In this document: positions 7,168 to 16,186 of the stretch, piece by piece
Numbering within the stretch: the first letter of the stretch is position 1
Layout: every line of letters begins with the position of its first letter
DNA from: an uncultured Pelagibacteraceae bacterium
GTDB taxonomy: Bacteria; Pseudomonadota; Alphaproteobacteria; Pelagibacterales; AG-422-B15
Reading direction: 5' to 3'
DNA length: 40,632 bases
NCBI GenBank assembly: GCA_902584215.1
Contig: CACHYW010000008.1
Coordinates: 1 to 40,632, forward strand
Program-made: the position numbers and the translations under genes
Notes under the pieces: generated by a model
What the model saw: only the letters and a program-made list of their open reading frames with translations
Told to the model about the DNA's origin: nothing
Databases searched by the model: none

Positions 7168-9855
7168 ATGTACGATAGCTTTAAAACAAAAAAAACACTA
7201 AAAATCGGCAAAAAGACCTATACATATTATAGTCTTAAACGTGCTGAAAAAAATGGATTGAAGAATGTATCGTCTTTGCCTTACTCAATTATGGTGCTTC
7301 TTGAGAATCTTATCAGACACGAAGATGACAAAACTGTCTTGAAAAGCGATATACTAGAGTTTCAAAAGTGGAAAAAACAAAAAAAGATAGCAAAAGAAAT
7401 TAATTTTAGACCAGCTAGAGTTCTTATGCAGGATTTTACTGGGGTACCCGCGGTGGTTGATCTTGCTTCGATGCGTTCTGCAATAAAAGATAAAAAAGGT
7501 GATCCCAAAAAGATTAATCCTTTATCCCCCGTCGATCTTGTTATTGATCACTCAGTCATGGTTGACAAATTTGGCTCAGCTTCTGCACATAAAACAAATG
7601 TCGATCTTGAATATAAAAGAAATATTGAACGATACGAGTTTCTCAGATGGGGACAAAAATCATTTGATAATTTCCGTGTTGTTCCACCAGGAACAGGGAT
7701 ATGTCATCAAGTAAACTTAGAGTATCTTGCTAAAACAATATGGTCTTCAAGTACCTTAATTAATAATAAGCAAGTAGATCTAGCATATCCTGATACAGTA
7801 GTAGGAACCGATAGTCATACTACAATGATCAATGGCTTATCAGTACTTGGTTGGGGAGTTGGTGGTATTGAAGCTGAGGCTGCAATGCTTGGTCAACCAA
7901 TTTCAATGGTTGTTCCTGAAGTAATCGGTTTTGAAATTAAAGGCAAAATTAAAGAAGGTATAACTGCTACAGATTTAGTTCTTACAATTACAGAACAACT
8001 AAGAAAAAAAGGGGTAGTTGGTAAGTTTGTAGAATTCTTTGGCGAGGGACTTAAAGAATTATCTATACCTGACAGAGCTACAATTTCAAATATGGCTCCT
8101 GAGTATGGAGCAACATGTGGTTTTTTTCCAATTGATGAAGAAACAATCAAATTCTTAAAAGTAAGTGGTAGAGATGAAAATGGTATTCAGCTTGTGAAAA
8201 AATACGCAAAACTTCAAGGGCTATGGGAAGATTATAAAAAAAATGACAGGGTTTATACTGATAAAATGCAATTAAACTTGTCACATATATTACCAAGTCT
8301 TGCTGGACCTAAGAGACCTCAAGATAAAATAGTTCTATCAAAAGTTTCAGATGAATTCTTGAAATCACTCAAAACAGAGTTCTCACAAAAAAAACTTATT
8401 AATTCATCTAAAGTTAAAGGTGCAAAATTTAAAATAGACCATGGTCATGTGGCTATAGCTGCAATAACAAGCTGCACCAATACATCTAACCCAAGTGTGA
8501 TGGTAGGGGCAGGCTTGCTTGCAAAAAAGGCTGCTGGGTTAGGCTTAAAAACAAAACCCTGGGTCAAGACTTCACTTGCACCTGGCTCAAAAATAGTAAC
8601 TGACTATTTAACAAAATCAGGGTTACAAAAATATTTAGATCATTTAGGATTTCATCTAGTTGGCTTTGGATGCACAACTTGTATTGGAAATTCCGGACCT
8701 CTTGATAAAAATATATCAGATACCATAAGTAAAAATAATCTCATAGTAAGTGGTGTGTTATCTGGAAATAGAAATTTTGAGGGAAGGATAAACCCGTTTG
8801 TTAAAGCAAATTATTTAGCGTCTCCGCCTCTAGTTGTCGCCTATGCGCTTGCTGGTTCAACAAAAATAAATTTAAATAAAGATCCAATTGGTATTAGCAC
8901 TAAAGGTCAAAATATATACTTAAAAGATATTTGGCCAAGTAATAAAGAGATACAAAAAATAATAAATAAAACTATTACTTCCCAACTCTATAAACAAAGA
9001 TATAAAAATGTATTTAAAGGAGATAAAAAGTGGAATGCAGTTAAGGCTCCTGCAGGTTTGACTTATAAATGGAATAAAAATTCAACATATGTTCAACACC
9101 CACCTTTCTTTAAAGATCTAAAATTAAATCAAAATAATATAAGTGATATTAAGAAAGCATATATTCTTGGTATTTTTGGAGACTCAGTAACTACTGATCA
9201 TATTAGTCCTGCTGGAGCGATAAAAGATGATGGGCCAGCAGGTGACTATTTAAAAGATAAAAATGTTAATAAAAACGATTTTAATTCTTTCGGCGCTAGA
9301 AGAGGAAATCATCAAGTTATGATGAGAGGTACATTTGCTAATATAAGAATTAAAAATGAAATGCTAAATAATGTCGAAGGAGGTTATACAATTCACTATC
9401 CTTCAAAAAAACAAATGTCTATTTATGAAGCTTCAATTAAATATCAAAAAGCCAAAACACCTTTGATCATCATTGCAGGAAAAGATTATGGGATGGGATC
9501 GTCAAGGGACTGGGCAGCAAAAGGTACAAAATTATTAGGTGTTAGGGCAGTTATTGCAGAGTCGTATGAGAGAATTCATAGATCAAATTTAGTTGGAATG
9601 GGAGTCTTACCTTTCAAATTTGAAGGTGGAGTTAATAGAAAGTCGTTAAAATTATTAGGATCTGAAAGTGTAAACATATTAAATATTTATCAGAATTTGA
9701 AGCCTCAGGGTTTATATGAAGCGTCAATCAAATATAGTAACAGGAAAACTAAAAAAATTAAGATTAGGTTATTAGTCAATACCATTACTGAGATTGAATA
9801 TCTAGAAACTGGAGGAATACTTCAATTTGTATTCAAAAATTTAGTAAACGCTTAA
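7168..9855 (+). CDS. acnA: Aconitate hydratase A
   Basis: TCA-cycle enzyme converting citrate to isocitrate through a 4Fe-4S cluster. The cluster cysteines lie in SCTNTSNP and GFGCTTCIG; with the start at the ATG at 7168 they are C436, C502 and C505, one residue from the E. coli AcnA positions 435/501/504, which supports this start over an in-frame TTG at 7120. The product is 895 residues, full length, with the C-terminal swivel domain keeping the GKDYGMGSSRDWAAKG active-site loop. No strong ribosome-binding site is visible. Divergent from ccmABCDEFGH, a neighbourhood also known in other Alphaproteobacteria. Confidence 0.96.
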   Translation: MYDSFKTKKTLKIGKKTYTYYSLKRAEKNGLKNVSSLPYSIMVLLENLIRHEDDKTVLKSDILEFQKWKKQKKIAKEINFRPARVLMQDFTGVPAVVDLASMRSAIKDKKGDPKKINPLSPVDLVIDHSVMVDKFGSASAHKTNVDLEYKRNIERYEFLRWGQKSFDNFRVVPPGTGICHQVNLEYLAKTIWSSSTLINNKQVDLAYPDTVVGTDSHTTMINGLSVLGWGVGGIEAEAAMLGQPISMVVPEVIGFEIKGKIKEGITATDLVLTITEQLRKKGVVGKFVEFFGEGLKELSIPDRATISNMAPEYGATCGFFPIDEETIKFLKVSGRDENGIQLVKKYAKLQGLWEDYKKNDRVYTDKMQLNLSHILPSLAGPKRPQDKIVLSKVSDEFLKSLKTEFSQKKLINSSKVKGAKFKIDHGHVAIAAITSCTNTSNPSVMVGAGLLAKKAAGLGLKTKPWVKTSLAPGSKIVTDYLTKSGLQKYLDHLGFHLVGFGCTTCIGNSGPLDKNISDTISKNNLIVSGVLSGNRNFEGRINPFVKANYLASPPLVVAYALAGSTKINLNKDPIGISTKGQNIYLKDIWPSNKEIQKIINKTITSQLYKQRYKNVFKGDKKWNAVKAPAGLTYKWNKNSTYVQHPPFFKDLKLNQNNISDIKKAYILGIFGDSVTTDHISPAGAIKDDGPAGDYLKDKNVNKNDFNSFGARRGNHQVMMRGTFANIRIKNEMLNNVEGGYTIHYPSKKQMSIYEASIKYQKAKTPLIIIAGKDYGMGSSRDWAAKGTKLLGVRAVIAESYERIHRSNLVGMGVLPFKFEGGVNRKSLKLLGSESVNILNIYQNLKPQGLYEASIKYSNRKTKKIKIRLLVNTITEIEYLETGGILQFVFKNLVNA

Positions 9856-9869
9856 ATTTTAGAATATTT

Positions 9870-10508
9870 TCACCTATAGTCCCCTAAGAAATCCAAAGAT
9901 GCTGCATTTCCAGCTAAAGTTGATCTAATCGTATCAAACATGCGAACCGAGAACTCTTCAAAATTTGCTTCTGTCAGGTTGTTATAATTTTCTTTAAAGA
10001 GAGCGAAATTTACTTCAATACATATTTCATTACAATCTGTAAAATAGAATTGATGAATAGTATTTGTACCACCTTGTGTGAACTCAGTGAATGCTGAACA
10101 TGTTTCCTCAAAGTTACCTAAGCCTCTGTAGTTAATCTTATTAGTTTTTGTAGTGCTTGCAGTATAAAGACCCGCATCACAACCATAGAAAGTTTTTCTA
10201 TAATCTGTTTCTTCAGAATTAGCACCTAATACTGCATAATTTATGCTATCAACGTAAAAAGCATTATCGTTTGGTCCAAAACTTTCAGGAACTAGTGTAG
10301 CGTAAACATAGAAATTACCAGAGGGAACACTACCTGATTTTTCAAGATCAAATATTTTCCAATTGCCGGGTAGTAATGGTATATCAACTTGGTTATATGC
10401 TCTTTCCACTGTTCCTGAATATATAGAATTTTCATTGAATTCAGTTGAAATTGCATAAGAAGTTAAAGCAAAGATAAAAATTGAAGTTATAGTAATTAAT
10501 TTTTTCAT
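9870..10508 (-). CDS. Exported protein of unknown function
   Basis: No family recognised. The 212 residues start at the ATG at 10508, because GAGGA lies 8 bases upstream and the N-terminus is then a standard signal peptide (MKKLIT, hydrophobic core, SYA at 17-19). An upstream in-frame start at 10544 would only add a hydrophobic extension. The mature protein has four cysteines (C110, C137, C159, C163) that could pair, and an LPGNW segment near the N-terminus. It is soluble-looking and rich in N, T and aromatic residues, so probably periplasmic. It stands alone, convergent with acnA and about 80 bases after htpG. Confidence 0.7.
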   Translation of the reverse strand: MKKLITITSIFIFALTSYAISTEFNENSIYSGTVERAYNQVDIPLLPGNWKIFDLEKSGSVPSGNFYVYATLVPESFGPNDNAFYVDSINYAVLGANSEETDYRKTFYGCDAGLYTASTTKTNKINYRGLGNFEETCSAFTEFTQGGTNTIHQFYFTDCNEICIEVNFALFKENYNNLTEANFEEFSVRMFDTIRSTLAGNAASLDFLGDYR

Positions 10509-10516
10509 AATTGTAT

Positions 10517-10521
10517 TCCTC
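10517..10521 (-). promoter_or_regulatory. Ribosome-binding site deciding the start at 10508
   Basis: GAGGA on the minus strand lies 8 bases before the ATG at 10508. It sets the start of the exported protein 12 codons inside the longest possible reading frame. Confidence 0.75.
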
Positions 10522-10590
10522 ATTAATATAAATAATATAAACAAAATTTTTCTAAATAAAGAGTCTTAATTTCATAAGTAAATATTTAAT

Positions 10591-12480
10591 TTAATTCAGT
10601 GATGCATATATTGTATCAATCAAGCTTTTTGAGAATAATGCAGGATCTGTTGGCTTTTCACCATCTAAAATTTTGGATTGTTCATACAACATTGTTGCTA
10701 TTTTATTAATTTTAATAATCTCATCTTTTTTAGTGCACATTTTTGATAATTTTTTAATCAATTTATGATCTGAATTTATTTCTAATATTTTTAATGATAA
10801 TTCATGATTTAGTTGATTATGCTGCTGAAGTATCTTTTCTAGCTGAGGGTCCATAGCATTATCATCTCCTACCAGACATACAGCACTATCGGTTAGTCTT
10901 GATGAAATTCTTACATCTTTAACTTTATCTTTAAGTTGTTCCTTTAATAAAACAATTAATGGATCAATGGATTTGTCTTCTTTTTTGTTATCTTTTTCTT
11001 TTTTGCTATCAAATGAGTCTAAATCATCAAGACCTTTTGTTACTGACTTAAAAGATTTCTCTTTATAGAGAGGAGTGGATGATGTCCAAAAACTATCTAC
11101 TGGATCATCTAATATCAATACATTAATACCCCTGGATTTATATCCCTCTAAACTTGGGTTATTAAGTATATTTTCGTAGCTATCTCCAGTCATGAAGTAA
11201 ATATCTTTTTGTTTTTTTTCCATTCCTTCAACATACTCATCGAGTGAAATTAATTCGTTAGATTTAGAGTTTTTAAAAAGAGAAATTTCTAATAAAGATT
11301 CTTTCTTTTCAAAATCCTCATAAATTCCTTCTTTTAACACTGGGCCAAAATTTGACCAAAATGATTCGTAAGATTTTCTATCTTTTGAAAGTTTCTTTTT
11401 AAAGTCAGATAAGGTTCTTTTGACAAGAGATGATCTTATTTTTGTAACCACAGGATTATTTTGAAGCATTTCACGACTTATATTTAATGGAAGATCTTCG
11501 GAGTCAATTACACCTCTTATAAACCTTAAGTATGGGGGGACTAACTCAGGACAATTATCAGTAATGAATACTCTTTTGACATATAATTTTAATCTATTTT
11601 CTCTTGCCGGTTCATATAAATCAAAAGGTTTTGATGAAGGTATAAAATTAAGTACCGTATATTCAATTTTTCCCTCAGCCTTATAATGTGAAGTCATCCA
11701 CGGATCATCAAACATTTGCCCTACATGATTATAAAATTCTTTATATTGCTCTGTTGTAATTTTATTTTTAGAACGTGTCCATATTGCAGAAGCTGAATTA
11801 ACTGACACAGGTTTCTCATCTTTTTTTTCTGAACCATCTGTTATGAAAATTGGAATACTTATGTGATCTGAATATTTACGTATAATACTTTCGACCCTTG
11901 ACTTTTCTAAATACTCCTTCGCTTCTTTTGTTAGAGTTAATTCAATAGTAGTTCCCCTATTAGATGGCAAAAGATCAAGATCTTCGTTCTCTTCAATTGT
12001 AAAATTACTCTCACCATCTGAAACCCAAATCCAGACTTTATTTTCACCAGCTTTTCTTGTTATAACTTTTGTTTGAGATGCAACCATAAACGCTGAATAA
12101 AATCCAACTCCAAATTGACCAATTAGTGAAAGATCCTTTGTTTTAGACTCTGATAGTTCTTTTAAGAAGTGAGCTGTTCCAGATCTAGCAATTGTTCCAA
12201 GATTTGATATTAAATCTTTTTTATTCATTCCAACTCCATTATCGGAGATTGAAATCAAATTTGATTTTTTATCTATATTAATACTTACTGAAAAATTAGG
12301 GTCATCCTTAAGTAATTTTTCTTTTGTATTAGATAAGTACCTGAGCTTATCACAAGCGTCAGATGCATTAGATACAAGCTCTCGAATGAAAACTTCTTTT
12401 TCAGAATACACGGAATTAATCATCAATTTAAGCAATTGACTGACTTCAGTTTGAAATTCTAATTTTTCCGATTTTGGCAT
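10591..12480 (-). CDS. htpG: Molecular chaperone HtpG (Hsp90)
   Basis: ATP-dependent Hsp90 chaperone of the cytosol. The 629 residues match the usual length. The N-terminal GHKL ATPase site is intact: E34 and N38 in FIRELVSNASDACDKLR, the DNGVG motif (80-84), and GQFGVGFYSAF (121-131) of the lid. The middle domain follows (near EPARENRLKLYVKRVFI), then a charged linker rich in D and K around residues 485-500, then the dimerisation domain. ATG at 12480. I looked for a heat-shock (sigma32) promoter in the 128 bases before it and saw none. Confidence 0.96.
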   Translation of the reverse strand: MPKSEKLEFQTEVSQLLKLMINSVYSEKEVFIRELVSNASDACDKLRYLSNTKEKLLKDDPNFSVSINIDKKSNLISISDNGVGMNKKDLISNLGTIARSGTAHFLKELSESKTKDLSLIGQFGVGFYSAFMVASQTKVITRKAGENKVWIWVSDGESNFTIEENEDLDLLPSNRGTTIELTLTKEAKEYLEKSRVESIIRKYSDHISIPIFITDGSEKKDEKPVSVNSASAIWTRSKNKITTEQYKEFYNHVGQMFDDPWMTSHYKAEGKIEYTVLNFIPSSKPFDLYEPARENRLKLYVKRVFITDNCPELVPPYLRFIRGVIDSEDLPLNISREMLQNNPVVTKIRSSLVKRTLSDFKKKLSKDRKSYESFWSNFGPVLKEGIYEDFEKKESLLEISLFKNSKSNELISLDEYVEGMEKKQKDIYFMTGDSYENILNNPSLEGYKSRGINVLILDDPVDSFWTSSTPLYKEKSFKSVTKGLDDLDSFDSKKEKDNKKEDKSIDPLIVLLKEQLKDKVKDVRISSRLTDSAVCLVGDDNAMDPQLEKILQQHNQLNHELSLKILEINSDHKLIKKLSKMCTKKDEIIKINKIATMLYEQSKILDGEKPTDPALFSKSLIDTIYASLN

Positions 12481-12580
12481 ATTCTAAAAATGTTATGGGT
12501 AATATTGTAATTTTTTAGATAAATGCAAGTAATTATGGCTAAGTTATTATGAAAAATTTCCCTAAAATTAGCTGTTTTTG

Positions 12581-12586
12581 TATAAT
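12581..12586 (+). promoter_or_regulatory. Putative -10 box for the DUF2794 gene
   Basis: A perfect TATAAT lies 22 bases before the ATG at 12609 in the htpG/DUF2794 divergent region. No good -35 is visible at the normal distance, so the call is weak. Confidence 0.35.
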
Positions 12587-12608
12587 TTTCGCGTTAAAAT
12601 AAGATAAT

Positions 12609-12962
12609 ATGGCCATTCACTATTTAAACACACAACCGAGAGATGAAAAGTTAGTTCAAAAAACTCGGATAACTAGTTTTAGTAAAGTAGAGCTCAATAT
12701 GATTTTATCTATTTATGGGAAAAACGTAAGTAATGGAATTTGGAGAGATTATGCAATTGACCATAACGAAAACACAGCTGTCTTTTCAATTTATCGAAGT
12801 ACGTTCGAAAAAGCTTTTTTACAAATTATCAAAAGTAAGAAGTCCTTGAAGAAACAAAAAAAATATCTTCTTTTGAATGCAAACAACAAAAAATTAAAAG
12901 ACTCTAACGAACTAATGGGAATTATAAACTTCTTAGATTTTTCTTTAAAGAGGATTGTTTAA
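12609..12962 (+). CDS. DUF2794 family protein
   Basis: A 117-residue cytosolic protein of the DUF2794 family, found in Alphaproteobacteria and of unknown role. The family core is seen at about 26-68: KVELNMILSIYGKNVSNG, then WRDYAIDH, then a strand with AVFSIYR. The C-terminal third is more basic (SKKSLKKQKK) and closes with a helix as in relatives. No catalytic residues are apparent. It is divergent from htpG and convergent, with a 3-base gap, with the Bax-inhibitor-1 family gene. Its main value here is as a taxonomic marker. Confidence 0.85.
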   Translation: MAIHYLNTQPRDEKLVQKTRITSFSKVELNMILSIYGKNVSNGIWRDYAIDHNENTAVFSIYRSTFEKAFLQIIKSKKSLKKQKKYLLLNANNKKLKDSNELMGIINFLDFSLKRIV

Positions 12963-12965
12963 TAC

Positions 12966-13700
12966 TTACCTTCTTTGACCAAAAAGCCTGAGCAACATAA
13001 TAAATAAATTTATAAAGTCTAAGTATAGAGTCAATGCACCCATAATTGCTTTTTTTGCTGCAACTTCAGCGCTATCATAGGCCATATACATATTCTTAAT
13101 TTTTTGAGTATCGTACGCAGTGAGGCCAACAAATATTAAAACTCCAAGAATCGAAATTCCATAATAAAGAGCTGGTGATTGCATAAATATATTTACAATT
13201 GAAGCGATTATAATTCCTATAAGTCCCATGAACAGAAAAGAACCAAATCCAGTAAGATCTCTTTTGGTCGTGTAACCATATATACTCATAGCACCAAAAG
13301 TACTTGCAGTGATAAAGAACACACGGGCAATACTAGCACCTGTATACGTTAAGAAGATAGTAGAAAGAGATAATCCCATAAGAAATGCAAATATCCAAAA
13401 CATAGTTTGTGCACGTGAGGCTGACATGTTTCTAATACCAAATGACATATACAAAACTATTCCAAGAGGCGCTAAGGCAACAACCCACATCATAGGACCA
13501 GTATATAAAGTAACACCTAAGCTGGTAAGACCAACAATATCTCCTGTAGGACCAGTCACAGCAGTTGCTTGAAATAACATATAGGCTACTAAACCTGTAA
13601 GGGCTAAACCAGATGCCATATAGTTATAAACGCTCATCATGTATTGTCTAAGACCTTCGTCGATCGCTGGTGTTGATTGAGCTCTAGTTTGATAGTCCAT
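12966..13700 (-). CDS. Bax inhibitor-1/YccA family membrane protein
   Basis: Inner-membrane protein of the BI-1 (UPF0005) family, proposed to act as a pH-sensitive calcium leak or in FtsH-linked quality control. The 244 residues have about seven membrane helices; the family segments LTAYDTQKIK and LTLYLDFINLFIMLLRLFG occur in the last 60 residues, with the paired Asp residues expected near the pore. ATG at 13700 with AAGAGG 9 bases upstream. It is transcribed alone; the region 13701-13828 to the next divergent gene is AT-rich and contains a short inverted repeat, TGTATT-TT-AATACA, at 13731-13744. Confidence 0.92.
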   Translation of the reverse strand: MDYQTRAQSTPAIDEGLRQYMMSVYNYMASGLALTGLVAYMLFQATAVTGPTGDIVGLTSLGVTLYTGPMMWVVALAPLGIVLYMSFGIRNMSASRAQTMFWIFAFLMGLSLSTIFLTYTGASIARVFFITASTFGAMSIYGYTTKRDLTGFGSFLFMGLIGIIIASIVNIFMQSPALYYGISILGVLIFVGLTAYDTQKIKNMYMAYDSAEVAAKKAIMGALTLYLDFINLFIMLLRLFGQRR

Positions 13701-13828
13701 ATTTAAAAACCTCTTGTAATAATTATTAATTGTATTTTAATACATAATTATAAAGGTAATCAATACAAGTAATTATTTACTAAGATTTTATTAAATAATT
13801 CCAGGTAGTTAGGGGAGAAATTACTTTA

Positions 13829-14839
13829 ATGGAAAAAGTACTCGTTACAGGAACCACAGGTTATATTGGCCTTCATTGCGTCGCTCAGCTACTTGAATCT
13901 GGCTATCATGTAAGAGGCTCGATGAGGTCTAAAAAAAGAGAGCCAGAAGTTAGAAACGCCCTTGCTAAAGTTGTTAACTCAGAAAATAGATTTGAAACAT
14001 GTGAACTCGACTTGATGAATGATGCTGGTTGGGATGATGCTGCAGCAGGATGTGATTATGTCTTACATATAGCGTCACCACTTACTGAAAAAGCTCCTGA
14101 TCATGAAGATGACATCATAATTCCTGCTAGGGATGGACTGCTTCGTGCAGTAAAAAGTGCGGTTAAAAATAAAGTTAAAAGGTTTGTCATGACCTCATCT
14201 TTTTCAGCTGTAGGTTACGGACATGTTAAAGAAGTATTTGATGAGAGTCATTGGACAGATCCTAATCAAAAAATTGGTGCATATAATAAAAGTAAAGCTA
14301 TAGCTGAAAGAGCTATGTGGGATTATCTCTCAGGACTTAGTGAAGAAGACAAAATTGAAGCTGTTGCAATTAATCCTACACTTGTTATAGGACCTTCGTT
14401 ATCAGATGATATGGGATCTTCTAATATGTTTATTCAAAGAATGCTTGATGGTTCTTATTCTGTTGTACCACAAGTTCATCTTGGATTTGTGTCTGTCAAA
14501 GATACAGCAAGGGCACATATTGCTGCCATGACACATCCTGAAGCCAATGGCAAAAGATTTATCTTAGCAGAGCGAAACATGTGGTTAACTGAAATGAATG
14601 AGATGTTGATAAAAAATGGTTTTACAAAAGCACCAACTAGAAAAGTTCCGAATTTTATTATTAAATTGATGGGATTATTTAATAAGGAAGCGGCTGTAAT
14701 TGCAGGATTTGTTGGTAAAACAAAATATACAAATTCAGAAAATGCGAAAAAAATACTTAACTTTAATTTTGAAAGTATTGAAGGTGCTGTTGTAGACACT
14801 GCAAAGCAGATGGAAGATTTAGGGTTGATAGTAAAATAA
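13829..14839 (+). CDS. NAD(P)-dependent extended SDR (epimerase/dihydroflavonol reductase type)
   Basis: A 336-residue extended short-chain dehydrogenase. It has the nucleotide-binding GTTGYIG (8-14), an R-rich stretch after the second strand (GSMRSKKR) typical of NADP binding, the catalytic S123/S124 and the YNKSK pair Y152/K156. It resembles the aldehyde reductase or dihydroflavonol-4-reductase branch, so it probably reduces a carbonyl; the substrate is unknown. AGGGGAG lies about 11 bases before the ATG. The stop shares one base with the next gene (TAATG), so the two are probably translated together. Confidence 0.88.
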   Translation: MEKVLVTGTTGYIGLHCVAQLLESGYHVRGSMRSKKREPEVRNALAKVVNSENRFETCELDLMNDAGWDDAAAGCDYVLHIASPLTEKAPDHEDDIIIPARDGLLRAVKSAVKNKVKRFVMTSSFSAVGYGHVKEVFDESHWTDPNQKIGAYNKSKAIAERAMWDYLSGLSEEDKIEAVAINPTLVIGPSLSDDMGSSNMFIQRMLDGSYSVVPQVHLGFVSVKDTARAHIAAMTHPEANGKRFILAERNMWLTEMNEMLIKNGFTKAPTRKVPNFIIKLMGLFNKEAAVIAGFVGKTKYTNSENAKKILNFNFESIEGAVVDTAKQMEDLGLIVK

Positions 14840-15894
14840 TGGAATTTAGAAAATTGGGACGATCGAATATAGATGTAAGCTCCATTTGTCTCGGTACAAT
14901 GACTTGGGGGGAGCAAAATACTGAAGCTGACGCGCATGATCAATTAGACTATTCCCTAGACCATGAAGTCAATTTTATTGATACTGCAGAAATTTATGCC
15001 ATACCCACTAAAGCCAAGACGCAGGGCCTTACGGAGGAATATATTGGTTCGTGGTTTAAGGCGCGAGGCAAAAGAGATAAAGTTATTCTTGCTACAAAGG
15101 TTGCTGGACGATCGGGAATGTCATGGCTAAGAGAGAATGAAGAGATCCCAAGGCTGACTAAGGAGCAAATTTTTTACGCTGTTGAAGGTAGTCTTAAAAG
15201 ACTGCAAACTGATTATATAGATCTCTACCAAGTTCACTGGCCTGATCGACCATTTGGAGCATTTTCAGGACGACTTGAATACAAGCATATGGATACCTCT
15301 GATTCCATCCCACTTGAAGAAACCCTTGAAGCACTTGGTGAGCTCGTTAAACAGGGAAAGGTTAGGGAAATTGGTCTCTCCAATGAAACTCCGTGGGGTA
15401 CAATGAAATATCTTCAATATGCTGAGACCAAAGGCCTTCCTCGCGTAGCTTCTATTCAAAATGCCTATAACTTAGTGAACAGAGGTTTCGAAATAGGTCT
15501 TTCTGAAGTTGCTGCGCATGAACAAGTAGGGTTGCTTGCTTATTCACCATTGGCACAAGGAACATTATCTGGAAAATATTTGAACGGACAGATGCCACAA
15601 GGTTCTAGAATGGCTTTGTTTGGCGATGGTCCTCTCATGTATAGATATAAAAATGAGAAGACCATGAAAGCAATTGAGATGTATGTTGAAATTGCAAAAA
15701 AATATGAGCTTGATCCCTCTCAACTAGCAATCAGATTTTGTGACATACAACCTTTTGTCACATCTACTATAATTGGTGCAACGACAATGGAACAATTGAA
15801 AGCCTGCATAGACAGTATCCACCTTGATTTAAATAAGGAGATTATAAATGATATCAGAAATGTACATAAGGAGATACCAAACCCATCACCATGA
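14839..15894 (+). CDS. Aldo/keto reductase, Tas-like
   Basis: NADP(H)-dependent aldo/keto reductase of 351 residues, close in form to E. coli Tas: the N-terminal GRSNIDVSSICLGTMTWGEQ, the insertion with TQGLTEEYIG, and C-terminal ATTMEQL are shared features. The tetrad is present: D48, Y53, K87 and H133 (in QVHWPDR). Tas is linked genetically to prephenate/tyrosine metabolism in E. coli, but its real substrate is unsettled. Start overlaps the SDR stop by one base; stop overlaps the next gene by four (ATGA). Here it sits beside a pterin dehydratase, which hints at aromatic or pterin metabolism, an inference only. Confidence 0.92.
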   Translation: MEFRKLGRSNIDVSSICLGTMTWGEQNTEADAHDQLDYSLDHEVNFIDTAEIYAIPTKAKTQGLTEEYIGSWFKARGKRDKVILATKVAGRSGMSWLRENEEIPRLTKEQIFYAVEGSLKRLQTDYIDLYQVHWPDRPFGAFSGRLEYKHMDTSDSIPLEETLEALGELVKQGKVREIGLSNETPWGTMKYLQYAETKGLPRVASIQNAYNLVNRGFEIGLSEVAAHEQVGLLAYSPLAQGTLSGKYLNGQMPQGSRMALFGDGPLMYRYKNEKTMKAIEMYVEIAKKYELDPSQLAIRFCDIQPFVTSTIIGATTMEQLKACIDSIHLDLNKEIINDIRNVHKEIPNPSP

Positions 15895-16178
15895 TTAAGA
15901 AACTTACAAAAACTGAAGTTACTCAAAAATTAAAACGCTTGTCAGGCTGGAAAATGGTCAAAGGACAGAATGCGATTGTTAAAACATTTAAGTTTAAAGA
16001 TTTTATACAGGCCTTTGGTTGGATGACAGCTATGGCCATATACGCAGAGAAGAAAGATCATCATCCTGAATGGTTTAATGTATACAATACAGTAGTCGTT
16101 ACCTTAACTACGCACGACTCGGGTGGAGTAACTAAACTTGATCTTGATATGGCTCAAGAAATGAATAAGAAAAAATAA
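15891..16178 (+). CDS. phhB: 4a-hydroxytetrahydrobiopterin dehydratase (pterin-4a-carbinolamine dehydratase)
   Basis: Small cytosolic dehydratase that recycles the 4a-carbinolamine formed by pterin-dependent aromatic amino acid hydroxylases. The 95 residues show the family signature EKKDHHPEWFNVYNTV with H57, H58 and P59, and the third conserved His (H75) in TTHD. The ATG is inside the aldo/keto reductase stop. No phenylalanine hydroxylase is in this window, so either it is encoded elsewhere or the protein serves molybdopterin or another pterin route, as proposed for lone copies. Function assignment by family is strong; the pathway is open. Confidence 0.92.
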   Translation: MIKKLTKTEVTQKLKRLSGWKMVKGQNAIVKTFKFKDFIQAFGWMTAMAIYAEKKDHHPEWFNVYNTVVVTLTTHDSGGVTKLDLDMAQEMNKKK

Positions 16179-16186
16179 TAAAGCGT

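Noticed and set aside
10509-10544. Longer start at 10544 for the exported protein
   Set aside because: The GAGGA at 10517-10521 lies inside this extension at the right distance from the ATG at 10508, and the signal peptide is normal from there.
12481-12608. Heat-shock promoter before htpG
   Set aside because: CTTG and CCCAT elements occur but about 23 bases apart, too far for the sigma32 spacing.
13731-13744. Inverted repeat TGTATT-TT-AATACA as an operator
   Set aside because: Short and wholly AT-dominated, so expected by chance in this DNA; kept only as a remark on the Bax-inhibitor-1 gene.
14476-14943. Minus-strand open frame of 155 codons across the SDR/AKR junction
   Set aside because: Antisense to two well-supported enzymes; composition follows from their codons.
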